NCBI RefSeq assembly: GCF_900141995.1 | Contig: NZ_FQZA01000005.1 | Location: forward strand, 186,001-250,000 | Direction: 5' to 3' | Source of the DNA: Palleronia salina | Lineage (GTDB): Bacteria > Pseudomonadota > Alphaproteobacteria > Rhodobacterales > Rhodobacteraceae | Length of the DNA: 64,000 nucleotides | In this document: positions 1 through 9,839 of the stretch, one piece after another | Numbering within the stretch: position 1 is the stretch's first letter | Layout: each line of letters begins with the position of its first letter | The notes under the pieces: generated by a model | Told to the model about the DNA's origin: nothing | The model's database searches: none | The model's input: only the letters and a program-made list of their open reading frames with translations | Translations under genes and position numbers: made by a program

Positions 1-1
1 G

Positions 2-148
2 TGGTCGGGTGTGACCGTCATCCTGCTGGCGGGAACCGGGGTTGCGCTGGCAACGCGAACCTGTGGAGGCTTTTCAATCATGCCGGGATTATCGGCTGGA
101 CTGATCGCCCTTTTTATCGTTTTCCAGGTCAGTCAGCGACAGGATTGA
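2..148 (+). CDS. C-terminal fragment of a membrane protein (cut by window edge)
   Basis: Reading frame 2 is open from the first base and ends at a TGA at 146-148, giving 48 residues with no start inside the window. The residues are strongly hydrophobic and form about two membrane segments (ILLAGTGVALATR and GLSAGLIALFIVF), followed by a short charged tail ending QRQD. This looks like the last helices of a multi-pass inner-membrane protein, for example a DMT/EamA-type transporter, but the fragment is too short to name a family. The overlapping frame-1 ORF is Cys/Arg-rich and less protein-like. Confidence 0.5.
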   Translation, partial: WSGVTVILLAGTGVALATRTCGGFSIMPGLSAGLIALFIVFQVSQRQD

Positions 149-264
149 GATCCGCGCGCGACATCGGCTGGCAGGGCGAGGCGGGAATTGACGTAACCCA
201 CTATAACCATTGTTCTTAGGGTCCGGCTGGGCCCGCCGGAGATCGGAAACTTCGTGTGGCGGGC

Positions 265-286
265 GCTTCGAAACTTGATTCGAAGC
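265..286. promoter_or_regulatory. Inverted repeat upstream of the RTX locus
   Basis: GCTTCGAA (265-272) and TTCGAAGC (279-286) form a perfect 8-bp inverted repeat with a 6-base spacer. It lies about 77 bases upstream of the ATG at 363, and the stretch between them is clearly more AT-rich than the surroundings, as expected for a promoter. It may be an operator for the RTX locus, or the end-hairpin of the upstream gene. No poly-T run follows, so an operator is slightly preferred. Confidence 0.35.
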
Positions 287-362
287 AACTTTCAGGCGAA
301 ACTTTCTTGTAGGCGTATTTTCGTTCAACCTTATCGGTTTTCATTTTCGGGATATATTTCAA

Positions 363-638
363 ATGGAAAACGAAACCCCCCGTCCGCCCGACGCGATCGA
401 TTATGCCACCTCGAACGAGGCCGGAGTCGTTACCGGCGCGCTTCAGACAGCGGCCAAGGGGGAAGCGGCGCGCTATTCCTCGACCATCAATCGGTACCTG
501 ATCGAACTGTACGAGCAGGGCGGCAATGACGCGATCGCGCGCTGGGCGCCGTTCCTCGATGATGCCGCGCGATCCAGCAACCAGTATCTCGCCGCCCTGC
601 AGAAGGGCGGGTCCGAGCTGTCCGGCGCGCTTGGCTAG
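363..638 (+). CDS. Small ORF in frame with the giant RTX gene (probable N-terminal part)
   Basis: This 91-residue ORF has an acidic N-terminus and then a mainly helical sequence (YSSTINRYLIELYEQGG, WAPFLDDAARSSNQYLAALQ). It ends at a TAG (636-638). The next codon, TTG at 639, opens the 3,060-codon RTX frame, and both ORFs are in the same frame. Only a single amber codon therefore separates them. No good Shine-Dalgarno sequence sits close to the TTG; the nearest purine run, AAGGGCGGG, is about 28 bases away. I infer that this segment is the original N-terminus of the RTX protein and that the gene is interrupted, read through, or miscalled at one base. A free-standing 91-residue protein translationally coupled to the RTX gene is the alternative. 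No family was recognised. Confidence 0.6.
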   Translation: MENETPRPPDAIDYATSNEAGVVTGALQTAAKGEAARYSSTINRYLIELYEQGGNDAIARWAPFLDDAARSSNQYLAALQKGGSELSGALG

Positions 639-3600
639 TTGAACAAGATCCCCGGAGCCAAGGCGCTCAGCAAGGTCGGTGCCGGTCCGCTGGACGTCGT
701 GCTGGGGGGCGCGTCCGTCGTCAACGATTACCGCAACGGCGACAACTGGGTGTCCGAGTTGGGCAAGCAGGCCACCAGCATCACGCTCAGCGGCCTGGCG
801 GGGGGCGCGGCGACGGCCGCCGTGGCCACGGCCCTGGGCGTGGCGACGACCGCGGCGGCGCCGATCATCATCGGCGGTGCGGTCGCCGTCGGTGTCGGCT
901 ACGGCATTTCCACGGCCTGGGACTACGTGGAAGAGAACTGGGACGACATCACCGAATGGACATCGGACAAGCTGGATGCCGCCGGAACGGCGATCTCGGA
1001 AGCGGCGAGCGAGTTCGGCGATGCCGTCGACGCGGGCCTGAACAAGCTGGGCGAATGGGCGGATGACGGGATCGAGGCCTTCGACAAGTGGGCCGAGGAG
1101 ACCAAGCAGCGCCTGACCGACCTTGCGAAAGAGGCCCGCGACGGCGTGGCCCAGTTCGGCGAGGATGTGGCCACCTTCCTCGAGGAAGCGCGCGACGCTG
1201 CCGAAGCGAAGCTGGCCGAGGCGCGCGACGCGCTGCTGGACGGGATGCAGAAGGTCAAGGACGCCGCCGAGGAGTTCTGGAACGACGGCAAGCAATGGGC
1301 GAACGATGCCTTCGACTATGCCGTCGAGAACCTTCAGGATTTCGGCAGCGCGGCGCAGGAATGGCTGGGCGACCGCTGGAACGACCTGCGCGACCTGTCG
1401 GACCGCTATGTCGAGGGGGTCCGGGACCTGTGGGAAGACGGCCGCGACGTGGCCGAGTACCTGGGCGGCAAGACCGTCGATTTCGTCAACTACCTGCGTG
1501 GCTTCTTCGACGAGGCCGCCGTCACGCGCAGCCCGATCATCCTCGATCTCGACGGCAACGGCGTGACGACCCGCACCATCGCGCTGGGCACGTATTTCGA
1601 CCTGGACGGCAACCGCTTTGCCGAGGCGACGGGCTGGGCCGACGCGAATGACGGAATCCTGGTCGTCGACCGCAACGGCGACGGCCAGATCGATTCGGGC
1701 AGCGAGCTGTTCGGCAACTTCACCGAGCTGGGCAGCGGCGGCACCGCCGCGCACGGGTTCGAGGCGCTGGTCGACATGGATGCCAACCGCGACGGCGTGG
1801 TGGACGACCAGGATGCCCTGTTCTCGGATCTCAGGATCTGGCAGGACGCCAATTCCGACGGCGTCGCGCAAGAGGGCGAAGTCGTCGCGTTGGGCCTGGC
1901 CGGGGTGGCCAGCCTGTCGACCGATTTCGTCACCTCGACCGATGTCGATGACGGCGGCAACGAGCATCGCCAGCAGGGGTCCTATACGACCACCGGTGGC
2001 GAAACCCGCGACATGACGGACGTCTGGTTCAAGACGGACAGCGCGGACACCCGGTTCATGGACGAGATCGAGGTGCCGCTGGATATCCTCGAGGAGCTGC
2101 CCGACATCTCGGGCGCTGGGAACGTGATGAGCCTGCACCAGGCCATGGCGCATGACGCCGACGGCCCGCTCGAAACGGCGGTGCGTGCCTACATGGCGTC
2201 GGAAAGCGAGGTTGAGCGCGAGGGGCTGCTGCTGGATATCGTCTATCACTGGGCCGGTGTCTTCGACGTCGATCCCCTGTCGCGCGCCGCCACCCAGATC
2301 TACGGCAACGTCATCGGGGACGCCCGCAAGCTCGAGGCGATCATCGGCGAAGGCTATGTCGGCATCTGGTGCTGGGGTGAGCTGGACCGCAACCCGCACG
2401 GACCCGCCGCGGCCATCCTGCTGGATGCCTTCAACGGTTTCGTGTCCTACGTGCGCGGGCAGCTGGATGCGCAGACGATCTACGAGGACTGGTACGATCT
2501 GCTGTCCTTCGCGTGGGATGACGCAAGCTCGCGCCTGGTGATCGACGTCACCGCGCTCGTCGCCGAGTTCGAGCTTCTCTACGAGGCCGACCAGGCCGCG
2601 TTCCAGGTCGAGTTCGTCCGCTTCGTCACCGGAATTTCCCACGGTGGCGCCTATGGCGAGGACCTGCTCGCCATGCTGCGCGCGGCAGGGGACCCCGAGG
2701 GTGCGGGGCTGGACCTGGTCCTGGCCTCGGCCGGGGCGCCGAACTTTACCGGGACGCCCGGCCGTGACGCGCTGCGGGGCGACAATGACGCCAACGTGCT
2801 GATCGGGCTCGAGGGGGACGACACCCTGACCGGCGGCAGCGGGGACGATACCCTGATCGGGGGCACCGGGAACGACGTGCTGACCGGCAGCGCCGGGGCC
2901 GACGTCTACCAGTTCAACCTCGGGGACGGGGCCGACACCATCAACAACTTCGACAACCAGATCGATCCGGCGCAGCCGGACGTGCTGGTGCTGGGGGCGG
3001 GCATCGTGCCGTCGCAGGTGTCGATCAGCCGGAATTACTTCGACCTGGTGCTGACCATCGAGGGCACAACGGACTCCATCACGATCAGCAGTTTCCTCGA
3101 CCGGGCGGGGGAAAGCTCGTTCGCGATCGACGAGGTCCGTTTCGCCGACGGGACGATCTGGACCCGCGCCGACATCATGGACACGCTGAACACGCCGACC
3201 GAGGGCGACGACTATATCTTCGGCGGGTCCGGCGCGGACGATGTGGATGCTCTTGGCGGGATCGACAACATCCGCCTGGGCGGCGGCAACGATACCGGTG
3301 TGGGCGGCGCGGGCGACGACTTCCTGTACGGCGATGAAGGTGCCGACGACCTGTCGGGCGGTGCCGACAACGACAAGATCTACGGCGGCGAGGGCGACGA
3401 CACGCTGCAGGGCGGGTCCGGCGACGACCTGCTGGATGGTGGCGACGGGGCGAACACCTACGTTTTCGACCCCGGCTGGGGAGACGACACTGTCGAAAGC
3501 TACAACCGTTCGGGCGACGCGGCGCTGGACATCCTGTCCTTTGGCCCCGGAACCACGCCCGCCAACCTGATGGTCCGGCGTGTCGGGTCCGACCTGGTCT

Positions 3601-6600
3601 TGTCCCATTCCAACGACACGGACGAGGTGCGTGTCCGCAATCACTTCGCCCGGGACAATTACGGGATCTCCGAGGTGCAGTTCTCGGACGGCACATCCTG
3701 GGACCGGGCCGCGCTTCAGCTGCTGTCGCAGGCGGGGACCGAAGGTGACGACACCCTCCACGGTGCCGATGGAAACGATACCCTTACGGGCCTGGGCGGC
3801 GAAGACTCCATCTATGGCGGCGAGGGCGCCGACAGTATCTCGGGCGGGGCCGACGACGACCGGCTGTTCGGCGGAGATGGCGAGGACACCCTGAACGGCG
3901 ATGCCGGGGACGACCGGCTCGAAGGGGGCAACGGCACCGACACGTATCTGTTCGATGCGGGTTGGGGCAGCGACACGGTCAACAACTACGACTGGACCAA
4001 CGACGGCACGGCGACCCCGGACGTGGTGAGCTTCGGCATCGGCGTCGATCCCGCGGACCTGGTGGTGTCGCGCGTCTCGAACGACCTTCTGCTGACCCAT
4101 GCCAACGGCACGGACGCTGTGCGGATCACCAACCATTTCTCCGGTGACCGCTACCAGGTGGCCGAGGTCCGGTTCGCTGATGGCACGACCTGGAGCCCGG
4201 CGCAGCTTCAGCTGATGACCCAGCAGGGCACGGGCGGGGACGACACGCTTTACGGCTCGGACCTGGCCGACACGCTCAGCGGTCTGGGCGGGCGCGACGT
4301 CATCTACGGCGAGGATGGCGCGGATTCGCTGCTGGGCGGGGCCGAGTACGATCGCCTGTTCGGCGGCAACGGCGATGACACGCTGAACGGTGGCGCCGGG
4401 GATGACCGGTTGGAGGGGGACAACGGCACCGATCTCTACGTGTTCGACGCGGGATGGGGCGACGACACGATCAACAACTACGACTGGACCAACGACGGCA
4501 CGGCGACCCCGGACGTGGTCAGCTTCGGCATCGGCGTCGATCCCGCGGACCTGACGGTCTCGCGCGTCTCGAACGATCTGGTCCTGACCCATTCGAACGG
4601 AACCGATAGTCTTCGGATCGGCAGCCATTTCTCGGGCGAACGCTACGAGGTGGCCGAGGTGCGCTTTGCCGACGGCACGATCTGGACGCCGGCACAGATC
4701 CAGGTGATGACGCAGCAGGGCACGGCGGGCAACGACACGCTCTACGGCACCGACATCGACGAAACGCTGCAGGGCCTGGGCGGAAACGACTACATCTACG
4801 GCGAAGGTGGCGCCGATGATCTGTCGGGCGGTGCAGGTAACGACCGTCTTTACGGCGGCGACGGCGCGGACACGCTGACCGGCGGCGTCGGGGACGACAG
4901 GCTCGAGGGCGGGAACGGCACGGACGTCTACATGCTGGGCGCCGGCTGGGGCAGCGACACGATCAGCAATTACGACTACTCCAGCGACGGAGCGGCGACC
5001 CCGGATGTGGTGATCTTCGGGGCGGGCGTCGATGCGGGCGACATCCAGGTGTCGCGCGTCTTGTCGGACCTGATGCTCGAGCGCGCGAACGGCGTGGACG
5101 CGTTGCGGATCAGCCGGCACTTCTCGGGAGACCGCTACGCGGTCTCGGAGGTGCGTTTCGCCAGCGGGACCGTCTGGACCGCCGCCATGCTTCAGGCGAT
5201 GGCGCAACAGGGAACGGCCGGGGACGACTCGCTGTTCGGAACAGACGTCGCGGACACGCTCACGGGTCTGGCCGGGGACGACTATCTCTACGGTGAGGGC
5301 GCCGAGGACAGCCTGTCGGGCGGGGCCGACAACGACCGGATCTATGGCGGCGATGCCGACGATACCCTCGACGGCGGGTCGGGCAACGATCGCCTGGAAG
5401 GCGAGGCGGGAACGGATACCTACGTGTTCGAAGCCGGTTGGGGCAACGACACGGTCGCGAACTACGACTATTCCGGTGGGGGCGATGCGACGCCGGACGT
5501 GATCGTCTTCGGCGTCGGGGTGGCGCCCGCTGACCTGGCGGTCTCGCGGCTGCGGTCCGACCTGGTGATCGAGCATTCGAACGGCACTGACTCGCTCCGG
5601 GTCATCAACCATTTCTCGGGCCCGAGCTACGAGGTCTTCCAGATCCGCTTTGCCGACGGCACGATCTGGAGCCTTGCCGAAATCGAGCGGATGACCCAGC
5701 AGGGCACTTCCGGCAACGACTCGCTCTACGGGACGGACGGTGCGGATACGCTCGATGGCCTGGCCGGGGATGACTATCTCTACGGCGAAGACGGCGCCGA
5801 CGATCTGTCGGGCGGCGCCGACCAGGACCGGCTTTATGGCGGTGCGGGCGACGATACCCTCGAAGGGGGCGCCGGGAACGACCGGCTGGACGGTGGCAAT
5901 GACACCGGTACCTATGTCTTCCAGGCCGGCTGGGGCAACGACACCATCGAGAACTATGACCGGTCCAGCGCTGACGCCCCGACCCCGGATGTCGTGATCT
6001 TCGGCGCGGGTGTGAACCCGGCGGACCTGTCCGCGTCGCGGACGGGCAACAACCTGGTCCTGACCCATGCGAATGGCAGCGATTCCCTGCGGATCTCCAG
6101 CCATTTCTCGGGCGAACGATACCAGGTCAACGAAGTCCGCTTCGACGACGGCACGGTCTGGGACCTGGCGCAGCTGCTGCTGATGACCCAGCAGGGAACC
6201 GCGGGGAACGACTCGCTCATCGGGACCGAGGGCGCCGATACGCTCGATGGTCTGGCGGGCGCGGACTACATCGACGGGCAGGCCGGCGCCGACGACCTCT
6301 CCGGCGGCGACGACAACGACCGCCTGTACGGTCGGGCCGGCAACGACACGCTGGACGGGGGCGATGGCAACGACCGGCTGGAGGGCGGCGATGGCGCCGA
6401 CAGCTACGTTTTCGCCCAGGGCTGGGGCCAGGATACCGTTTCCGACTACGACAACTCGGACGACCCGGCCGCGACGCCCGACCCGCTGACCTTCGGCGCC
6501 GGCGTTCTGGCCGGCGATATCACGGCCAAGCGGATCTCGAACGACCTGTACCTTATCCACGCCAACGGCACCGACGAGGTGCGCATCACTAGCCATTTCG

Positions 6601-9600
6601 CCGGCACCCGCTACGAGATCGCCGAGGTGCGGTTCGACGACGGGACGGTCTGGACGCCAGCCCAGATCGCGCTGATGACGCAACAGGGCACGGCCGGTAA
6701 CGACACGCTCTACGGGACCGAGGGAGCGGACACGCTCGATGGTCTGGACGGGAACGATTACATTTACGGCGACGTCGGCGCGGACCGGTTGGTCGGCGGG
6801 GAAGGCAATGACCGGCTCTACGGCGAAGAGGACAACGACACCCTGCACGGCGGGGCCGGCAATGACCGCCTGGATGGTGGAAGCGGCACCGATGCCTATC
6901 TCTTCGCCGCGGGCTGGGGTGACGACACGATCTACAATTACGACCGGTCCGGCGACGGGGCCGTGACGCCGGATGTCGCGATCTTCGCGGCCGGCATCGA
7001 TCCCGGTGACATCGCCGCGTCACGGTCCGGCTCGAACCTGATCCTGACGCATTCCAACGGGACGGACCGGATCATCGTCTCGAACCATTTCTCGAACGAG
7101 AACTACCAGGTGTCGCAGGTCCGTTTCTCCGACGGCACGACCTGGGATCCCGCGCAGCTGCTGCTGATGACGCAGCAGGGCACGGCGGGCAACGATTCGC
7201 TTTTCGGCACCGACGGAGATGACACCTTGGACGCACTGGGCGGGGCCGACAGCGTCTACGGCGAGGACGGGGCGGACGATCTGTCGGGCGGTGCCGACAA
7301 TGACCGGGTCTTCGGCGGAGACGGCAACGACACGCTGAACGGCGGGTCCGGGAACGACCGGCTCGAAGGGCAGAACGGCATCGACACCTACGTCTTCGAT
7401 GCGGGCTGGGGCAATGACACGATCGGCAACTACGACTGGTCCAGTGACGGGGCCGCCACGCCCGACGTCGTGATCTTCGGCGCCGGCGTCGCGGCGGGCG
7501 ACATCGCGGTGTCGCGCATCGGGTCCAACCTGTACCTGACGCATTCCAACGGCACGGACATCCTGCGGATTGACAACCACTTCTCGGACGAACGCTACGA
7601 GATGGCCGAGATCCGGTTCGCCGATGGCACGATTTGGACACCGGCGCAGCTGCAATCAATGACCCAGCAGGGCACGTCCGGCAACGACACGCTCTATGGC
7701 ACCGAGGGGGCTGACACGCTCGACGGTCTGGACGGCAACGATTACCTCTACGGCGAAGAGGGCGCGGACCGTCTGGTTGGCGGGCCGGGCAACGACCGGC
7801 TCTACGGCGGTGACGGCGACGATACGCTCTACAGCGGGACGGGCGACGACCGGATCGAGGGCGGGAATGGCACCGACGCCTATCTCTTCGTCGCGGGTTG
7901 GGGCAGCGATACGATCAGCAATTATGACTATTCCGGTGACGGAACGCCCACACCGGATGCGGTCATCTTCGGCTACGGCGTGGACGCCGCGGACATGACC
8001 GTCTCGCGCGTGTCGTCTGACATGATCCTGCGCCATTCCAATGGAACCGACGCGCTTCGCGTCACCAGTCACTTCTCGGGCGAACGTTACCAGGTGGACA
8101 GCGTGCGCTTCGGTGACGGCACGGTCTGGACCGCGGCCGAGCTCTTCGCGATGTCGCAGCGGGGCACCGCCGGCGACGACTCGCTCTACGGGACCGACGC
8201 GGCCGACGATACGCTGCGGGGGCTCGACGGGAACGATTACCTCTATGGAGAGGACGGGAACGACCTTCTCTACGGCGACGGGGATGACGACCGGCTCTAC
8301 GGCGATAACGGCATGGACACGTTGCATGCCGGCACCGGCGACGACCGGCTCGAAGGTGGATACGACACGGACACCTACGTCTTCGAGGCCGGCTGGGGCA
8401 GCGACACGATCTACAACTACGACTGGTCCAGTGACGGATCCGAAACGCCGGACCGCATCCTGTTCGGCGCGGGCGTCCGTGCCGCGGACATCACGGCGTC
8501 GCGGCAGTTCTCGGATCTCTACCTGACCCACGCGAACGGCACCGATGTCGTCCGGCTCGTCAGTCATTTCTCGGGTGAACGCTACCGGATCGAGGAGGTC
8601 CGTTTCGACGACAGCACGGTGTGGCTGCTCGACGAGGACGCGGAACTGACCGATCGCCGGGTCGAGGGCGGCGCCCCCAACGACGTGCTCTACGGCTCGT
8701 CCGAGGCCGATCTGATCAACGGCTATGCCGGTTTCGACTGGATCGTGCCGGGGCGGGGCAACGACACGGTGGATGGCGGGGCGGATCGGGACATGGTGTC
8801 CTACTCCGACCAGCCCGAGGTCGCCGGGCGGCGCGTGGTGGACTTCATGCTCGACCTCGACCTCGGCGCGGGCACGGCCGAGATCTTCGGCGGCGAGGTG
8901 GACCAGATCACCAATTTCGAGCGGGCGACCGGCACGATCTTCGCCGACGTCATGCGCGGGTCGGACGGCGACGACGAGCTGCGGGGCCTCGGCGATTACG
9001 ACTGGTTCATCGCCACGGACGGCCAGGACACGATCGACGGCGGCAACGGCCAGGACATGATCACCTTCCTGGAATGGGGCGGCAGCGGCGCGCCGGTGGT
9101 GCTCGACATCTTCTCGGACGCGGGCGCGCCGCCCGCGCCGGCCGCGGTCGGGGGGATCCTTCTCGACCTTGCCAACCCCGCCAGCGCCACCGGCTATGCC
9201 GCGGGGCTGGACATGACCAGCATCGAGCGGGTCACCGGCTCGTCCTACCAGGACGTGTTCTACGGCGACGCGAACCAGAACGACTTCCGCGGGCTGGGGG
9301 GCTACGACTGGTTCGTGGGCTCCACCGGCGGGCGCGAGCGCTATTACGGCGGCGACGGGATCGACACGGTCACCTATTTCCAGTCGTCCACCGGCGTCAT
9401 CGCGTCGCTGCGCAACGGCGCGGGGGAGTTCAACGGCCAGGAGACGGGCTACGGCTCGGGCGGGGACGCGATCCGCGACCTCTATTTCGAGATCGAGAAC
9501 CTGGTGGGCACGCAGCATCGCGACCGGCTCGAGGGGAATTCCGAGCGCAACCAGCTCGCGGGCCTTGGCGACGACGATTTCCTCTACGGCTACGGCGGGA

Positions 9601-9821
9601 TCGACTACATCGAGGGCGGCGACGGCAACGACTACATCGACGGCGGCGCGGCGTCGGACTACGCGCTCTACGACGGCACGCTGTCGGAGTACACGATCAC
9701 CCGCACCTCGGCCACCGACGTGACCATCACCGGCCGCGGCTACACCGACACGCTGACCAACGTCGAGTACTTCCAGTTCGACGACGCCACCGCGAATATC
9801 TGGGAACAGACCATCGTGTGA
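639..9821 (+). CDS. Giant RTX (type I secreted) calcium-binding protein with about 12 tandem modules
   Basis: This ORF encodes 3,060 residues from a TTG start. Residues about 20-95 include a Gly/Ala-rich hydrophobic stretch. Residues about 95-290 are acidic and helical. Around residue 298 begins a FrpC-like segment (SPIILDLDGNG) with several EF-hand-like Asp loops (DRNGDGQIDSGSELFG, DANRDGVVDDQDALF). From about 2750 to 8650 the gene carries about twelve tandem units of about 164 residues. Each has GGxGxD beta-roll repeats, a tract resembling TYVFDAGWGxDT, and an HCBP-related tract resembling THxNGTDxLRI-HFSGxRY-VRFxDGTxW. Four more divergent RTX blocks and a glycine-poor tail ending IWEQTIV complete the protein, which fits a C-terminal type I secretion signal. 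Such proteins leave the cell through an ABC exporter, HlyD-like adaptor and TolC-like pore, none of which is encoded here. An adhesin or toxin-like role is possible but unproven. The 5' end is in doubt because of the amber codon just before the TTG. Confidence 0.9.
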   Translation: MNKIPGAKALSKVGAGPLDVVLGGASVVNDYRNGDNWVSELGKQATSITLSGLAGGAATAAVATALGVATTAAAPIIIGGAVAVGVGYGISTAWDYVEENWDDITEWTSDKLDAAGTAISEAASEFGDAVDAGLNKLGEWADDGIEAFDKWAEETKQRLTDLAKEARDGVAQFGEDVATFLEEARDAAEAKLAEARDALLDGMQKVKDAAEEFWNDGKQWANDAFDYAVENLQDFGSAAQEWLGDRWNDLRDLSDRYVEGVRDLWEDGRDVAEYLGGKTVDFVNYLRGFFDEAAVTRSPIILDLDGNGVTTRTIALGTYFDLDGNRFAEATGWADANDGILVVDRNGDGQIDSGSELFGNFTELGSGGTAAHGFEALVDMDANRDGVVDDQDALFSDLRIWQDANSDGVAQEGEVVALGLAGVASLSTDFVTSTDVDDGGNEHRQQGSYTTTGGETRDMTDVWFKTDSADTRFMDEIEVPLDILEELPDISGAGNVMSLHQAMAHDADGPLETAVRAYMASESEVEREGLLLDIVYHWAGVFDVDPLSRAATQIYGNVIGDARKLEAIIGEGYVGIWCWGELDRNPHGPAAAILLDAFNGFVSYVRGQLDAQTIYEDWYDLLSFAWDDASSRLVIDVTALVAEFELLYEADQAAFQVEFVRFVTGISHGGAYGEDLLAMLRAAGDPEGAGLDLVLASAGAPNFTGTPGRDALRGDNDANVLIGLEGDDTLTGGSGDDTLIGGTGNDVLTGSAGADVYQFNLGDGADTINNFDNQIDPAQPDVLVLGAGIVPSQVSISRNYFDLVLTIEGTTDSITISSFLDRAGESSFAIDEVRFADGTIWTRADIMDTLNTPTEGDDYIFGGSGADDVDALGGIDNIRLGGGNDTGVGGAGDDFLYGDEGADDLSGGADNDKIYGGEGDDTLQGGSGDDLLDGGDGANTYVFDPGWGDDTVESYNRSGDAALDILSFGPGTTPANLMVRRVGSDLVLSHSNDTDEVRVRNHFARDNYGISEVQFSDGTSWDRAALQLLSQAGTEGDDTLHGADGNDTLTGLGGEDSIYGGEGADSISGGADDDRLFGGDGEDTLNGDAGDDRLEGGNGTDTYLFDAGWGSDTVNNYDWTNDGTATPDVVSFGIGVDPADLVVSRVSNDLLLTHANGTDAVRITNHFSGDRYQVAEVRFADGTTWSPAQLQLMTQQGTGGDDTLYGSDLADTLSGLGGRDVIYGEDGADSLLGGAEYDRLFGGNGDDTLNGGAGDDRLEGDNGTDLYVFDAGWGDDTINNYDWTNDGTATPDVVSFGIGVDPADLTVSRVSNDLVLTHSNGTDSLRIGSHFSGERYEVAEVRFADGTIWTPAQIQVMTQQGTAGNDTLYGTDIDETLQGLGGNDYIYGEGGADDLSGGAGNDRLYGGDGADTLTGGVGDDRLEGGNGTDVYMLGAGWGSDTISNYDYSSDGAATPDVVIFGAGVDAGDIQVSRVLSDLMLERANGVDALRISRHFSGDRYAVSEVRFASGTVWTAAMLQAMAQQGTAGDDSLFGTDVADTLTGLAGDDYLYGEGAEDSLSGGADNDRIYGGDADDTLDGGSGNDRLEGEAGTDTYVFEAGWGNDTVANYDYSGGGDATPDVIVFGVGVAPADLAVSRLRSDLVIEHSNGTDSLRVINHFSGPSYEVFQIRFADGTIWSLAEIERMTQQGTSGNDSLYGTDGADTLDGLAGDDYLYGEDGADDLSGGADQDRLYGGAGDDTLEGGAGNDRLDGGNDTGTYVFQAGWGNDTIENYDRSSADAPTPDVVIFGAGVNPADLSASRTGNNLVLTHANGSDSLRISSHFSGERYQVNEVRFDDGTVWDLAQLLLMTQQGTAGNDSLIGTEGADTLDGLAGADYIDGQAGADDLSGGDDNDRLYGRAGNDTLDGGDGNDRLEGGDGADSYVFAQGWGQDTVSDYDNSDDPAATPDPLTFGAGVLAGDITAKRISNDLYLIHANGTDEVRITSHFAGTRYEIAEVRFDDGTVWTPAQIALMTQQGTAGNDTLYGTEGADTLDGLDGNDYIYGDVGADRLVGGEGNDRLYGEEDNDTLHGGAGNDRLDGGSGTDAYLFAAGWGDDTIYNYDRSGDGAVTPDVAIFAAGIDPGDIAASRSGSNLILTHSNGTDRIIVSNHFSNENYQVSQVRFSDGTTWDPAQLLLMTQQGTAGNDSLFGTDGDDTLDALGGADSVYGEDGADDLSGGADNDRVFGGDGNDTLNGGSGNDRLEGQNGIDTYVFDAGWGNDTIGNYDWSSDGAATPDVVIFGAGVAAGDIAVSRIGSNLYLTHSNGTDILRIDNHFSDERYEMAEIRFADGTIWTPAQLQSMTQQGTSGNDTLYGTEGADTLDGLDGNDYLYGEEGADRLVGGPGNDRLYGGDGDDTLYSGTGDDRIEGGNGTDAYLFVAGWGSDTISNYDYSGDGTPTPDAVIFGYGVDAADMTVSRVSSDMILRHSNGTDALRVTSHFSGERYQVDSVRFGDGTVWTAAELFAMSQRGTAGDDSLYGTDAADDTLRGLDGNDYLYGEDGNDLLYGDGDDDRLYGDNGMDTLHAGTGDDRLEGGYDTDTYVFEAGWGSDTIYNYDWSSDGSETPDRILFGAGVRAADITASRQFSDLYLTHANGTDVVRLVSHFSGERYRIEEVRFDDSTVWLLDEDAELTDRRVEGGAPNDVLYGSSEADLINGYAGFDWIVPGRGNDTVDGGADRDMVSYSDQPEVAGRRVVDFMLDLDLGAGTAEIFGGEVDQITNFERATGTIFADVMRGSDGDDELRGLGDYDWFIATDGQDTIDGGNGQDMITFLEWGGSGAPVVLDIFSDAGAPPAPAAVGGILLDLANPASATGYAAGLDMTSIERVTGSSYQDVFYGDANQNDFRGLGGYDWFVGSTGGRERYYGGDGIDTVTYFQSSTGVIASLRNGAGEFNGQETGYGSGGDAIRDLYFEIENLVGTQHRDRLEGNSERNQLAGLGDDDFLYGYGGIDYIEGGDGNDYIDGGAASDYALYDGTLSEYTITRTSATDVTITGRGYTDTLTNVEYFQFDDATANIWEQTIV
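3200..8650 (+). repeat. Tandem coding repeats of about 492 bp inside the giant RTX gene
   Basis: Unit boundaries marked by the motif QQGTxGNDxLYG recur near 4720, 5211, 5701, 6196, 6685, 7179, 7671 and 8163, a period of about 490-494 bp. Two further units lie upstream in more divergent form. Units differ by many substitutions, but neighbouring units can be locally near-identical: 3979-4061 and 4471-4553 differ at one base out of 83. This indicates expansion by tandem duplication, with later exchange between copies. Confidence 0.9.
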
Positions 9822-9839
9822 GGGGGGCGACCGCCGCCG

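Noticed and set aside
216-6848. A 2,210-codon open frame on the minus strand across the giant RTX gene, with further long minus-strand frames at 7020-9518
   Set aside because: It mirrors the RTX repeats. Asp/Gly-rich GAC/GGC codons give GTC/GCC on the opposite strand and so almost never produce stops. The translation is low-complexity Val/Arg/Pro without domains.
639-9821. RTX tandem repeats as a CRISPR array or non-coding satellite
   Set aside because: The period of about 492 bp keeps one open frame with calcium-binding motifs. There are no short identical direct repeats with unique spacers.
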